Shown one piece after another: positions 21,730 to 32,400 of a stretch of 64,000 bases of DNA (the first letter of the stretch is position 1; every line of letters begins with the position of its first letter). The notes beneath the pieces are model-generated. The model made no database searches, was not told where the DNA came from, and saw nothing but the letters and a program-made list of their open reading frames with translations. Both the position numbers and the translations under genes were made by a program. The stretch spans positions 3,414,016 through 3,478,015 of the forward strand of contig OX442427.1 of the NCBI GenBank assembly GCA_949361645.1, written 5' to 3'. Source of the DNA: Spongilla lacustris (Eukaryota > Porifera > Demospongiae > Spongillida > Spongillidae).

Positions 21730-22215
21730 CTTCACAGAGATAATCACATGCAGAGTCAAAGTGGGACTTTGAAAACATCGCTAAGTGTACACGCCCCATA
21801 AAGCAGAACCATAAGGGTTAAAAAAAAAACCAAAGGGGTTACCCCATGCAGAGGTCACCCACAAGTCATATACCAAGGAACAAGCTAACAGGATGTTCAT
21901 ACACAGAGATAATCACATGCAGAGTCAAAGTGGGACTTTGAAAATATCGGCAAGTGTACACGCCCCATAAAGCAGGACCATAAGGGTTAAAAAAAAACCA
22001 AAGGGGTAACCCCATGCAGAGGTCACCCACAAGTCATATACCAAGGAACAAGCTAACAGGATGTTCTTACACAGAGATAATCACATGCAGAGTCAAAGTG
22101 GGACTTTGAAAATATCGGCAAGCGTACACACCCCATAAAGCAGGACCATAAGGGTTAAAAAAAAACCAAAGGGGTTACCCCATGCAGAGGTCACCCACAA
22201 GACAGATACAATTCT
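21730..22215 (-). repeat. 169-bp satellite, left outer block
   Basis: About three units containing ACAGAGATAATCACATGCAG, AGTCAAAGTGGGACTTTGAA, CATAAAGCAGGACCATAAGG and ATGCAGAGGTCACCCACAAG. The right arm holds the reverse complement at 41105-41725. A further block is at 25735-25965, and a fragment lies beside the assembly gap. Confidence 0.9.
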
Positions 22216-22227
22216 CTTGTCACCTAC

Positions 22228-22398
22228 CAAGACAGCGTACTCCAGCAGCTGATGTCCGACACAGGTTGGAGGGGGAAGCGGCAGAGATGATGGTGCAGTT
22301 GGCAAACTGCGCCTCCGTTCCTCGACAGAACACGTAGGTGACAGCCACGGGAAGATTGCCCATCCCAAAGGCAGCACCTGTTGTGGCTGACATTGCAC
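22228..22398 (-). CDS. SRCR-domain exon, copy A (171 bp, phase 1-1)
   Basis: On the minus strand, acceptor CTGTTACAG and donor GTAGGT flank 171 bp (57 codons). The product has GAAFGMGNLPVAVTYVFCRG, then TEAQFANC, and ends with AAGVRCLG. The order C-GTE-C...C...AAGVRC is the C-terminal half of a scavenger-receptor cysteine-rich domain, an extracellular ligand-binding module. It is expected in secreted or membrane receptors, which are greatly expanded in sponges. Symmetric phase 1 ends are classic for shuffled extracellular modules. The matching N-terminal half of SRCR was not located, because the purine-rich satellite fills the adjoining intron. Identical in sequence to copy C on the right arm. 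Confidence 0.75.
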
Positions 22399-22429
22399 CT
22401 GTAACAGTGGAGGGGAAAGGGATAGGGAG

Positions 22430-25225
22430 GGGGATAGGGAGAGGGAAAAACAAGGGACAAGAGGGAGGGAGGGGTGGAGGAAGGGAGAGAGAGGAAGAAG
22501 GGACAAGAGGAGGGAGGGAGTGAGGGAGGGAGGGGTGGAGGAAGGGAGAGAGAGGAAGAAGGGACAAGAGGAGGGAGGGGTGGAGGAAGGGAGAGAGAGG
22601 AAGAAGGGACAAGAGGAGGGAGGGAGTGAGGGAGGGAGGGGTGGAGGAAGGGAGAGAGAGGAAGAAGGGACAAGAGGAGGGAGGGAGTGAGGGAGGGAGG
22701 GGTGGAGGAAGGGGGAGAGAGGAAGAAGGGACAAGAGGAGGGAGGGGTGGAGGAAGGGAGTTAGAGGAAGAAGGGACAAGAGGAGGGAGGGAGTGAGGGA
22801 GGGAGGGGTGGAGGAAGGGAGAGAGAGGAAGAAGGGACAAGAGGAGGGAGGGGTGGAGGAAGGGAGAGAGAGGAAGAAGGGACAAAAGGATGGAGGGAGT
22901 GAGAGAGGGAGGGGTGGAGGAAGGGAGAGAGAGGAAGAAGGGACAAGAGGAGGGAGGGAGTGAGGGAGGGAGGGGTGGAGGAAGGGAGAGAGAGGAAGAA
23001 GGGACAAGAGGAGGGAGGGAGGGGTGGAGGAAGGGAGAGAGAGGAAGAAGGGACAAGAGGAGGGAGGGAGGGAGGGGTGGAGGAAGGGAGAGAGAGGAAG
23101 AAGGGACAAGAGGAGGGAGGGAGGAAGGGGTGGAGGAAGGGAGAGAGAGGAAGAAGGGACAAGAGGAGGGAGGGAGGGGTGGAGGAAGGGAGAGAGAGGA
23201 AGAAGGGACAAGAGGAGGGAGGGAGGGAGGGAGGGGTGGAGGAAGGGAGAGAGAGGAAGAAGGGACAAGAGGAGGGAGGGAGGGAGGGGTGGAGGAAGGG
23301 AGAGAGAGGAAGAAGGGACAAGAGGAGGGAGGGAGGGAGGGGTGGAGGAAGGGAGAGAGAGGAAGAAGGGACAAGAGGAGGGAGGGAGGGAGGGGTGGAG
23401 GAAGGGAGAGAGAGGAAGAAGGGACAAGAGGAGGGAGGGAGGGAGGGGTGGAGGAAGGGAGAGAGAGGAAGAAGGGACAAGAGGAGGGAGGGAGGAAGGG
23501 GTGGAGGAAGGGAGAGAGAGGAAGAAGGGACAAGAGGAGGGAGGGAGGGGTGGAGGAAGGGAGAGAGAGGAAGAAGGGACAAGAGGAGGGAGGGGTGGAG
23601 GAAGGGAGAGAGGAAGAAGGGACAAGAGGAGGGAGGGAGGGGTGGAGGAAGGGAGAGAGAGGAAGAAGGGACAAGAGGAGGGAGGGAGGGAGGGGTGGAG
23701 GGAGGGAGGGAGGGGTGGAAGAAGGGAGAGAGAGGAAGAAGGGACAAGAGGAGGAGGGAGGGAGGGGTGGAGGAAGGGAGAGAGAGGAAGAAGGGACAAG
23801 AGGAGGGAGGGAGGGAGGGGTGGAGGAAGGGAGAGAGAGGAAGAAGGGACAAGAGGAGGGAGGGAGGGAGGGGTGGAGGAAGGGAGAGAGAGGAAGAAGG
23901 GACAAGAGGAGGGAGGGAGGGGTGGAGGAAGGGAGAGAGAGGAAGAAGGGACAAGAGGAGGGAGGGAGGGGTGGAGGAAGGGAGAGAGAGGAAGAAGGGA
24001 CAAGAGGAGGGAGGGAGGGAGGGGTGGAGGAAGGGAGAGAGAGGAAGAAGGGACAAGAGGAGGGAGGGGTGGAGGAAGGGAGAGAGAGGAAGAAGGGACA
24101 AGAGGAGGGAGGGAGGAAGGGGTGGAGGAAGGGAGAGAGAGGAAGAAGGGACAAGAGGAGGGAGGGAGGGGTGGAGGAAGGGAGAGAGAGGAAGAAGGGA
24201 CAAGAGGAGGGAGGGAGGGGTGGAGGAAGGGAGAGAGAGGAAGAAGGGACAAGAGGAGGGAGGGAGGGAGGGGTGGAGGAAGGGAGAGAGAGGAAGAAGG
24301 GACAAGAGGAGGGAGGGAGGGAGGGGTGGAGGGAGGGAGGGAGGGGTGGAGGAAGGGAGAGAGGAAGAAGGGACAAGAGGAGGGAGGGAGGGAGGGGTGG
24401 AGGAAGGGAGAGAGAGGAAGAAGGGACAAGAGGAGGGAGGGAGGGAGGGGTGGAGGAAGGGAGAGAGAGGAAGAAGGGACAAGAGGAGGGAGGGAGGTAG
24501 GGGTGGAGGAAGGGCGAGAGAGGAAGAAGGGACAAGAGGAGGGAGGGAGGGGTGGAGGAAGGGAGAGAGAGGAAGAAGGGACAAGAGGAGGGAGGGAGGG
24601 AGGGGTGGAGGAAGGGAGAGAGGAAGAAGGGACAAGAGGAGGGAGGGAGGGAGGGGTGGAGGAAGGGAGAGAGAGGAAGAAGGGACAAGAGGAGGGAGGG
24701 AGGGGTGGAGGGAGGGAGGGAGGGGTGGAGGAAGGGAGAGAGAGGAAGAAGGGACAAGAGGAGGAGGGAGGGAGGGGTGGAGGAAGGGAGAGAGAGGAAG
24801 AAGGGACAAGAGGAGGGAGGGCGGGAGGGGTGGAGGAAGGGAGAGAGAGGAAGAAGGGACAAGAGGAGGGAGGGAGGGAGGGGTGGAGGAAGGGAGAGAG
24901 AGGAAGAAGGGACAAGAGGAGGGAGGGAGGGGTGGAGGAAGGGAGAGAGGAAGAAGGGACAAGAGGAGGGAGGGAGGGGTGGAGGAAGGGAGAGAGAGGA
25001 AGAAGGGACAAGAGGAGGGAGGGAGGGAGGGGTGGAGGAAGGGAGAGAGAGGAAGAAGGGACAAGAGGAGGGAGGGGTGGAGGAAGGGAGAGAGAGGAAG
25101 AAGGGACAAGAGAAGGGAGAGAGAGGAAGAAGGGACAAGAGAAGGGAGAGAGAGGAAGAAGGGACAAGAGAAGGGAGAGAGAGGAAGAAGGGACAAAAGG
25201 AGGGAGGGGTGGAGGAAGGGAGAGA
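22430..25225. repeat. Purine-rich satellite array, about 50-bp unit (left block 1)
   Basis: Some 50-60 variants of GGGTGGAGGAAGGGAGAGAG plus AGGAAGAAGGGACAAGAGG plus a variable (GGGA)n. Individual units differ by the number of GGGA steps and by AGAG deletions. The plus strand is purine throughout, apart from sparse T and C. It sits in the intron just upstream of the SRCR exon on the transcribed strand, so in RNA it is a huge pyrimidine tract ahead of the acceptor. Open frames up to 1024 codons here are artefacts of the periodicity. Confidence 0.95.
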
Positions 25226-25227
25226 TT

Positions 25228-25610
25228 TGCAACTCACAAGAATGGCACCCATCTCCACAGGTCAGCTTGAAGGCACTTTTTAGTTGTGGTCACAACCCCA
25301 GGGTTCAAAATCCGCGTGTGACGTTGGGTTCCTGGTTGGCACAGAAACACACCTACCCTGTGGGTATGTGTAACAGCTCAGAGTGTGCCTCAATGTGCTT
25401 TGCAACTCACACAATGGCACCCATCTCCACAGGTCAGCTTAAAGGCACTGATTAGTTGGGTCACAACCCCAGGGTTCAAAATCCACGCGTGACGTTGGGT
25501 TCCTGGTTGGCAAAGGTACACACCTCCTCTGTGGGTATGTAACAGCTCAGAGTCTGCCTCAATGTGCTTTGCAACTCACAAGAATGGTACCCATCTCCAC
25601 AGGTCTGATT
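25228..25610. repeat. Tandem repeat, about 152-bp unit
   Basis: Two full and one partial unit with GCAACTCACAAGAATGGCAC, CATCTCCACAGGTCAGCTT, CCCAGGGTTCAAAATCC and GTGACGTTGGGTTCCTGGTT. Absent from the right arm, so it marks the junction between the two left SRCR blocks. Confidence 0.85.
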
Positions 25611-25614
25611 GTCT

Positions 25615-25965
25615 GATATTTGGCATAAAAATATTTAAAAATGTTCCATATTTCACATAAATTGACAGAGGACGAGTTGAAGGGGGAAACGTACATCCCC
25701 TTCGGGCCATAAAGCAGGGACCATAAGGGTTAAAAAAAACCCCAAAGGGTTACCCCATGCAGAGGTCACCCACAAGACATATACCAAGGAACAAGCTAAC
25801 AGGATGTTCTTACACAGAGATAATCACATGCAGAGTCAAAGTGGGACTTTGAAAATATCGGCAAGCGTACACACCCCATAAAGCAGGACCATAAGGGTTA
25901 AAAAAAAAACCAAAGGGGGTTACCCCATGCAGAGGTCACCCACAAGACAGATACAATTCTCTTGT
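25615..25965. repeat. Module fragment plus 169-bp satellite block
   Basis: 25615-25710 is a piece of the dispersed module (TTGACAGAGGACGAGTTGAA, GGGGGAAACGTACATCCCC). It joins directly into the 169-bp satellite at a shared 'GGGCCAT/ACCAT' point. The satellite then runs to 25965. Confidence 0.85.
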
Positions 25966-25972
25966 CACCTAC

Positions 25973-26144
25973 CAAGACAGCGTACTCCAGCAGCTGATGT
26001 CCGACACAGGTTGGAGGGGGAAGCGGCAGAGATGATGGTGCAGTTGGCAAAACTGCGCCTCCGTTCCTCGACAGAACACGTAGGTGACAGCCACGAGAAG
26101 ATTGCCCATCCCAAAGGCAGCACCTGTTGTGGCTGACATTGCAC
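25973..26144 (-). pseudogene. SRCR-domain exon, copy B (one-base insertion)
   Basis: Same exon and splice sites as copy A but 172 bp long. The coding strand has CAGTTTTGCC where copies A and C have CAGTTTGCC. The extra T shifts the frame before the second cysteine, losing the C-terminal cysteines. It also has a Pro-to-Leu change (NLLVAV for NLPVAV). Either a decayed tandem duplicate or a homopolymer error. Confidence 0.75.
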
Positions 26145-26149
26145 CTGTA

Positions 26150-26850
26150 ACAGTGGAGGGGAAAGGGATAGGGAGGGGGATAGGGAGAGGGAAAAACAAG
26201 GGACAAGAGGGAGGGAGGGGTGGAGGAAGGGAGAGAGAGGAAGAAGGGACAAGAGGAGGGAGGGGTGGAGGAAGGGAGAGAGAGGAAGAAGGGACAAGAG
26301 GAGGGAGGGGTGGAGGAAGGGAGAGAGAGGAAGAAGGGACAAGAGGAGGGGAGGGGTGGAGGAAGGGAAGAGAGAGGAAGAAGGGACAAGAGGAGGAGGG
26401 AGGGGAGGGGGTGGAGGAAGGGAGAGAGAGGAAGAAGGGACAAGAGGAGGGAGGGAGGGAGGGGTGGAGGAAGGGAGAGAGAGGAAGAAGGGACAAGAGG
26501 AGGGAGGGGTGGAGGAAGGGAGAGAGAGGAAGAAGGGACAAGAGGAGGGAAGGAGGGAGGGGTGGAGGAAGGGAGAGAGAGGAAGAAGGGACAAGAGGAG
26601 GGAAGGAGGGAGGGGTGGAGGAAGGGAGAGAGAGGGAAGAAGGGACAAGAGGAGGGAGGGGAGGAAGGGAGAGAGAGAGGAAGAAGGGACAAGAGGAGGG
26701 AGGGAGGAAGGGGTGGAGGAAAGGGAGAGAGGAAGAAGGGACAAGAGGAGGGAGGGAGGGAGGGGTGGAGGAAGGGAGAGAGAGGAAGAAGGGACAAGAG
26801 GAGGGAGGGAGGGAGGGAGGGAGGGAGGGGTGGAGGAAGGGAGAGAGGAG
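26150..26850. repeat. Purine-rich satellite array, left block 2
   Basis: Same ~50-bp unit as 22430-25225, about 14 copies. More single-base indels than in block 1 (GGGGAGGGG, GGGAAGAGAG), consistent with poorer base accuracy or with decay. Confidence 0.95.
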
Positions 26851-27058
26851 GGAGGGAGGGAGGGGAGGAGGGAGGGAGGGAGGGAGGGAGGGGAGGGAGG
26901 GAGGGAGGGAGGGAGGGAGGGAGGGAGGGAGGGAGGGAGGGAGGGAGGGAGGGAGGGAGGGAGGGAGGGAGGGAGGGAGGGAGGGAGGGAGGGAGGGAGG
27001 GAGGGAGGGAGGGAGGGAGGGAGGGAGGGAGGGAGGGAGGGAGGGAGGGAGGGGGGGG
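26850..27058. repeat. (GGGA)n tract, about 50 units
   Basis: Nearly pure GGGA repeats ending in a G-run. Every four units provide four GGG runs with one-base loops, the ideal G-quadruplex pattern. The mirror tract in the right arm is (CCCT)n at 40180-40470, and it is longer there. Confidence 0.95.
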
Positions 27059-27060
27059 GT

Positions 27061-27460
27061 GGAACCTGGTTTTGGATTCTGGGTTCTGGATGCCTTTCTC
27101 AAGGCCCTCCCCCGGGCAGTAGGAAGAACGACTTCTCTCCCATTCGGTGGTGGTATATACAGCTGCATAATCTATACCGCTGTAAAAATTCAACAAACCC
27201 ATCTGATTCACGATACGAAATGGTTCGTCGTCCAATAAGGAGGCTAACTCCTGCCCTCTCTTATCCCTCGGGAACCTCAGCTTCCCTGAAGTAGAGCTCA
27301 TAACCTTAGCGCTGTCACGTAAACACATTAAAATATTTCGTAATAATTATTTAGACAATTGAATACGGCAAATTGCCCACCGAATGGGAGAGAAGTCGTT
27401 CTTCCTACTGCCCGGGGGAGAGCCTTGAGAAGGGCATCCAGAATCCAGAATGTGTACATG
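27061..27460. repeat. Inverted-repeat element, left copy
   Basis: TTCTGGATGCCTTTCTCAAG with GCAGTAGGAAGAACGACTTC and TCTCCCATTCGGTGG (27070-27150) is mirrored at 27378-27455. The arms are about 85 bp around a spacer of about 225 bp. A weak frame crosses it on the minus strand (KLRFPRDKRGQELASLLDDE) with no recognised domain. MITE-like. Confidence 0.75.
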
Positions 27461-28094
27461 CTGGGGGAGGGCGAGGGTCTCATTTAACCATCTCTGTAGT
27501 TCAAGGATGTTTTGTGTTTTCACACTCCCCTTCGAGAAGGGAAAATTTTGATTATGTTTATGTTTATACATAAACATATTCAAAATTTCATTTTCAAACT
27601 CAACACCACACAATGCACACATCTTACAGCTGCAGTACCACCTGAGGTCCCCCTTGGTAAGCAGCGCTTACACATCTGCAAAATTTCAATAACTCTGAAA
27701 TGACAATAACAAAACGACGCAATAATATTTCAACCATCTCTTGTTTGTAGTTCGAGCTCAGGCCTCTCAGAACTGTTTGAATGTTTTTTTAATGTTCAAG
27801 TCAAGGAGTGTATTTACATTACATATTTAAAATTTCACTCATGTATAGTGCTACCACATCAGGAAGGTAAGAGTGAAATTACTCATTTCACCATCTATCC
27901 CCATGTCATGTGAAATTCAAGAATGTCTGTTCTCTGCTCTCCGTATAGAAGCCTCTCCCCCTCCCCAAGACCAAGACCTAGAGGGTATGGGACTGTCCCC
28001 CGATGCCAGGGCCTGGCCTCGTGGATATGCAGCCCAGCCAAATAGTGCGGGGCCCAACCCATGCTGCGTCATCTGTCGCTGCGCGTGACCGACT
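27461..28094. other. No assured gene; possible Pro-rich frame
   Basis: Frames on both strands over 27873-28102 are open for about 65 codons (PPPQDQDLEGMGLSPDARAW on plus). The GC-rich patch 27950-28090 differs from the AT-rich surroundings. No splice-supported exon or domain was recognised. Confidence 0.3.
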
Positions 28095-28745
28095 TTTGGC
28101 ACTAATCACATCCCATACATGTACGACCTAGCTTCCGCCAAATGCGTACGTGGAGCTACACCCAACTGACCCCCGTTATAAGAGTGCATGGTGTTTGTCT
28201 GATTTGGCATTAAAAATTTAAAATTTAAAAATGTTCCCATATTTCACATAAATTGACAGAGGACGAGTTGAAGGGGGAAACGTACATCCCCTTCGGGCCA
28301 TGTCAAGAAATGTGATTCCCGAGGGAACACGGTACTGCCAACTTTAAGAACTTATATACGTATGTGTCGACATAGCACTTGTGGTTCTCTTGCCGTATGT
28401 AACCAGAGACAATCATCTATCATCTTAACCAGGGGCAAGAAAGCAAGCAAGCAAGCACTTCTTCTCCCTCACCCCCATGGTCCACCATGTCACCTTCCTC
28501 CCTTATGGTTTTTAAATGATTTGTCAATAATTTAACTTATCTATGTAAATTATGTTTGAGAATTAAATTGTCAAGGAAACAGTTAATAATTTAAATTAAC
28601 ATGCATGACTTGAATAGCTCTAATAGTAATAATGTAAAGTAATGTTCATTATTATGAATCATTATGAGCATAAATTCACATTAAAATATCAAGTTTATCA
28701 AGGCCCTCTGTAATCATCAAGTTATTTGCATTGCAATACTTGTGT
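28095..28745 (-). repeat. Dispersed repeat module, copy 3, with adjoining TATCAAG module
   Basis: 28095-28530 is the reversed module of 17870-18355. 28530-28745 repeats 19265-19500 with deletions of 9 and 7 bp that are absent from the mirror copy at 38500-38690. Confidence 0.85.
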
Positions 28746-28939
28746 TCCCTATCCCTCCTCCCCTCTCCTCTCTGCCTCCATCACCCCCTCCCCTCTCCCT
28801 CCCACTTTGATCAGGTGAGAACGTGAGCAACCTAGTAGCCATCATTCCCAAGTTAGACTGACTGTTTGCTTCCTCGATTAACCAGCATAGTGGGGGGAGG
28901 AGGTTTAGGGACATGCGAGGCACTAAGCCCCCTACAGAG

Positions 28940-29195
28940 GAGATAGTGAGTGCACTGATCAGGAGGTGGGAGGAGATTGTGAGTGCGCTGACCAGGAGGT
29001 AGGAGGAGATAGTGAGTGCGCTGACCAGGAGGTATGCTTGTACGCACAGTGACCTGGGAAGGAGATAGTGAGTGCGCTGACCAGGAGGTACATGTATGCT
29101 TGTACGCACAGGGACCTGGGTAGGAGATAGTGAGTGCGCTGACCAGGAGGTGGGAGGAGATAGTGAGTGCGCTGACCACGAGGTGGGAGGAGATA
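28940..29195. repeat. Minisatellite, left arm (about 60-bp and 29-bp units)
   Basis: GAGATAGTGAGTGCGCTGAC with CAGGAGGT alternates with GCTTGTACGCACAG-GACCTGGG. The right arm counterpart (37910-38290) is about 118 bp longer, so the two arms differ in unit number. Confidence 0.9.
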
Positions 29196-29438
29196 GTAAA
29201 CTATGAATAAATACTGACTATTAAATAATCCATTACTAAATTAAATAGTGTTTTGTACTTAATTTGATAATTTATAGCTTTGTTAATAGAGGGCTTTGAA
29301 TATTTTGATTTATGAGGGTTTTGATACAGTTACTTAATAAAACGCTAGGGATTTAAGCGTTTTTCGCAAACACACTATATATGACACAGAGATTTCAAGA
29401 TTGTTTGCACACATAAAAAATACACAAACTGATTGTAG
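29196..29438. other. 3' flank of the kinase-like gene, left copy
   Basis: AT-rich, no gene. Mirror of 37667-37909. Confidence 0.4.
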
Positions 29439-32400
29439 TTACATAGATCGACAACAAGAACAATGCAATGATTCAGTTGGTTTTACTGCTACTTCAATCA
29501 GTTGTATAAATGAGCTCCAAACTTGATCCCTTTTTGACCAGGGTCCTTTCTCTGGTATTGGTATAATATATTTAATGAATTGGAAGATACCAAAGTATTC
29601 ATGAGTCACGTCTATGTCCATGCTGTACATGTTGTGATACTCAACTTCTAATGGATATAGTAGAATCCAGAATGCCATCCAGAACATTTGCAAATGATCA
29701 AGCTGTTCAAGAGTATAGTCACTTCGATACATACAGCTGTCATACTCATCCACCATATATGACTGAATATAAGGTTTGCTACGCTCCAAATCAATCAACA
29801 CAGCCTCAAAGGTTTTGGAATCAGGCGTTTGTCTCAGGCATATATTTGGTAGACGAATATCCAAATGAGCTTGATTAATTTTGTGAAGCTCATCTACAGC
29901 TGCCTTGACACTTGTAAGAAAGCTAACAAGGGAAGATTTTGCAGTGCGCCTATCAATGCAATGCAGTCCCCTAAACACAAAAAATGTGTGCCATGGTCCT
30001 AACGTTATAGAGTAACTGCTACAAAGTGAAAGTTTCACATTGCTGTTAATCAAGTAACGGTCTATGCTACTATACTGCCCTTGACTGCTTGAACAAAATG
30101 ACTTCAAGACTAAAGAAGTTGCTTTATCTTTAGTGTTGGACAATTTGAAGATAAGAGAGATGTTGCTGGCGAGTTGCACAATTTCTATGTCTTCGACGTT
30201 CCATTGTACAAGATCTTTTGATGCTAACAAAGACATCAAGTTGGTTTCTGATCCACCAAGGGTTTCATATTCAGATCTCTTTGCTTCCCATTGTTTATTT
30301 AAACAGCTTATAAATTTGTGTTTCAGAGTATCTAATTCAGTTCCAGTAAAAGTGATGAAACTTGATTGCTTACAATAAGACAAGGTTGGCATTGGTCTAT
30401 GAAGCAATGTACATGTATCTTTTACCTTTTGCACAACCTCATCCTTCTTCAGAACACTGTATGTTATTTGAAATTCCAACGTATCGATATTCCACTTCAC
30501 ATTTACCTGAACCACTGCATTTAACTTTTTGAGACTTATTATGTCATTGACCGATGCATCTTGACGTCCTTCTTCATCTTCTTCAGCATCTTCATAGTCT
30601 ACATTTTCTTCTTTGACCTCTTGTTCCGGTTGCTCCGTTATTTTGAACAGCTTTTTGCCGGATTCTGATACACTTTCAGTAATTTCTTTTTGAGGAAAAG
30701 CAAACCCAATTACTTCATCCTCAGTGAAACCTAGTACCTTTTTCAACTGTAATTGCAGTATCAATTTAATTGCAAGCTGTCTTGCTGTTTTAAGTATATT
30801 ATTGGACCATACTTCAATCAGAAGGCAAGGGATGGCATTGGATAAATTCTTCTCCTCTTGAGGTAGTAAAGCGTAATTCACAGCAACATCTGGAACGATA
30901 TTTGTTGAACATAGCCATGGTTTCAAATACTTGGCACAAGCAGCTTGCTTGGTATCTGGTACTACCATCACATTATCTGTCGCACAAACAAGTCGAAGCA
31001 ACTTTCCTTTTTTTTGTACTGGGGCAATTTTTTCGGGGTCTGAATCCTCAATGATATTTGCAATAGCTATTGCCACAATGTCTTCAATTGAACGTTTATC
31101 ATTACATGTACATGTATCTTCTAGACGTAGATGAGGTACCTCTGATAATGAATAATGATAATCCGTGCTGTTCTGCAGCTTTTTCTTCAAATCACCGTAG
31201 TTGAGTTCTTTTACACATGGAAGCCATTCAAAGGGGTCTTCTCGTTCTGCTAACTTAGAGGCAGAGCACAGTGTTGTAGGTTTGGTTGGGCCCAAACCAT
31301 AGTGCTTCATTATGACTGGGTTGGATCCCTAAAAGTACAATCAAAATCAAATATATATTTTGGCACCACACTCCTTGGATTTGTTGCACAAGATATGTAG
31401 GATTTGTAGAAACCAGTTCAGAAAAAATTAAGGAAACAAGGAATTATGGAAGTTATTACATACCTACATTATTTATCAAGTTAAAGGAAGGCAGAACTGG
31501 CTATTTTCGTTATTTTTATTTCCTTAAATGGATGTGCTACCTGATAAGCAGAGTGGTTTAACCGCGGACGCCGCTTATAAACGGCAAAATAATTGAGCTT
31601 CGTACAATGGACGCCACATAAGCGGCAAGGCAACATACCTCCGAATAGACGCGTTTTCTTTTATCCATTCATTCTTATGCTGCATTTTATTAAACAATGT
31701 GATTGTCCCTAGTTTTTGACCCCAAAAAATATCACCTACCATCTTATGTTTGTATGCCAACGGTTCAGCCTGATCTGTTTCCAAAAGAGCTAAATATATT
31801 TTTGATGAACAAGATAAGGGCTTGTACAACGTGGCTAAACCATTAAACCTCACAGGAAAGCTTAATCGCCAAACAATTTGTTTCCTGTGCCCCACGGGGA
31901 CGCCCAGGACAGTAGACATTAAGTTGTTCTGTGGAATGCGATTGGAATGTACATAACACATAGTGACCCTAACATATAACGAAATCAAGCTGTTAATCAA
32001 TTACAATAGCTTTTTTAAAGTCACATATGGTATCATCTAATAATTATTATCATCTGGGAGAGTTTCTGCACTTATGTTACATTATAAAATAAAAATTTGA
32101 ATCGCTATAAATTCGAAATGGTAAATGCTATTCACTTCCTATTGTCACCACTTCATATTACACCATTTCAATATGGTAGAATAGATTTTGAGGTATTGCA
32201 TTAGCTTCCTGCCAGTGCTGCATCTGATACTGGAAACTCTCCCATCTATTGTAGTTTTGTCCAGCTGGATACACCAGTGCAAAGCGACAAGTTTATTATC
32301 TTTATCATTCATACAATGTAGTTTAATATAACCATAAATGTTTTATAGGGTACATGCATCTTTTTAGTTACAATGTTGCAACTGAGGGGTTAGGGTGTTA

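Noticed and set aside
25280..25330. GGTTCAAAATCC as a possible tRNA B-box or SINE promoter
   Set aside because: No A-box at the right distance and no cloverleaf could be drawn. It recurs simply because the 152-bp unit is tandem.
22093..25455. Open frames of 536 to 1024 codons on both strands
   Set aside because: They are translations of the purine/pyrimidine satellite in every phase (Ser/Pro/Leu or Arg/Gly/Glu repeats). The sequence lacks stops simply because its units contain almost no TAA, TAG or TGA.
25898..27328. Open frames of 250 to 476 codons, and their mirror at 39911-41215
   Set aside because: They run through the satellite and the (GGGA)n tract. Only the 171-bp SRCR exon inside them has splice-site and domain support.
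27873..28102. Opposed 60-70-codon frames in the GC-rich patch
   Set aside because: Open on both strands with no motif or splice support; GC composition alone explains the openness.
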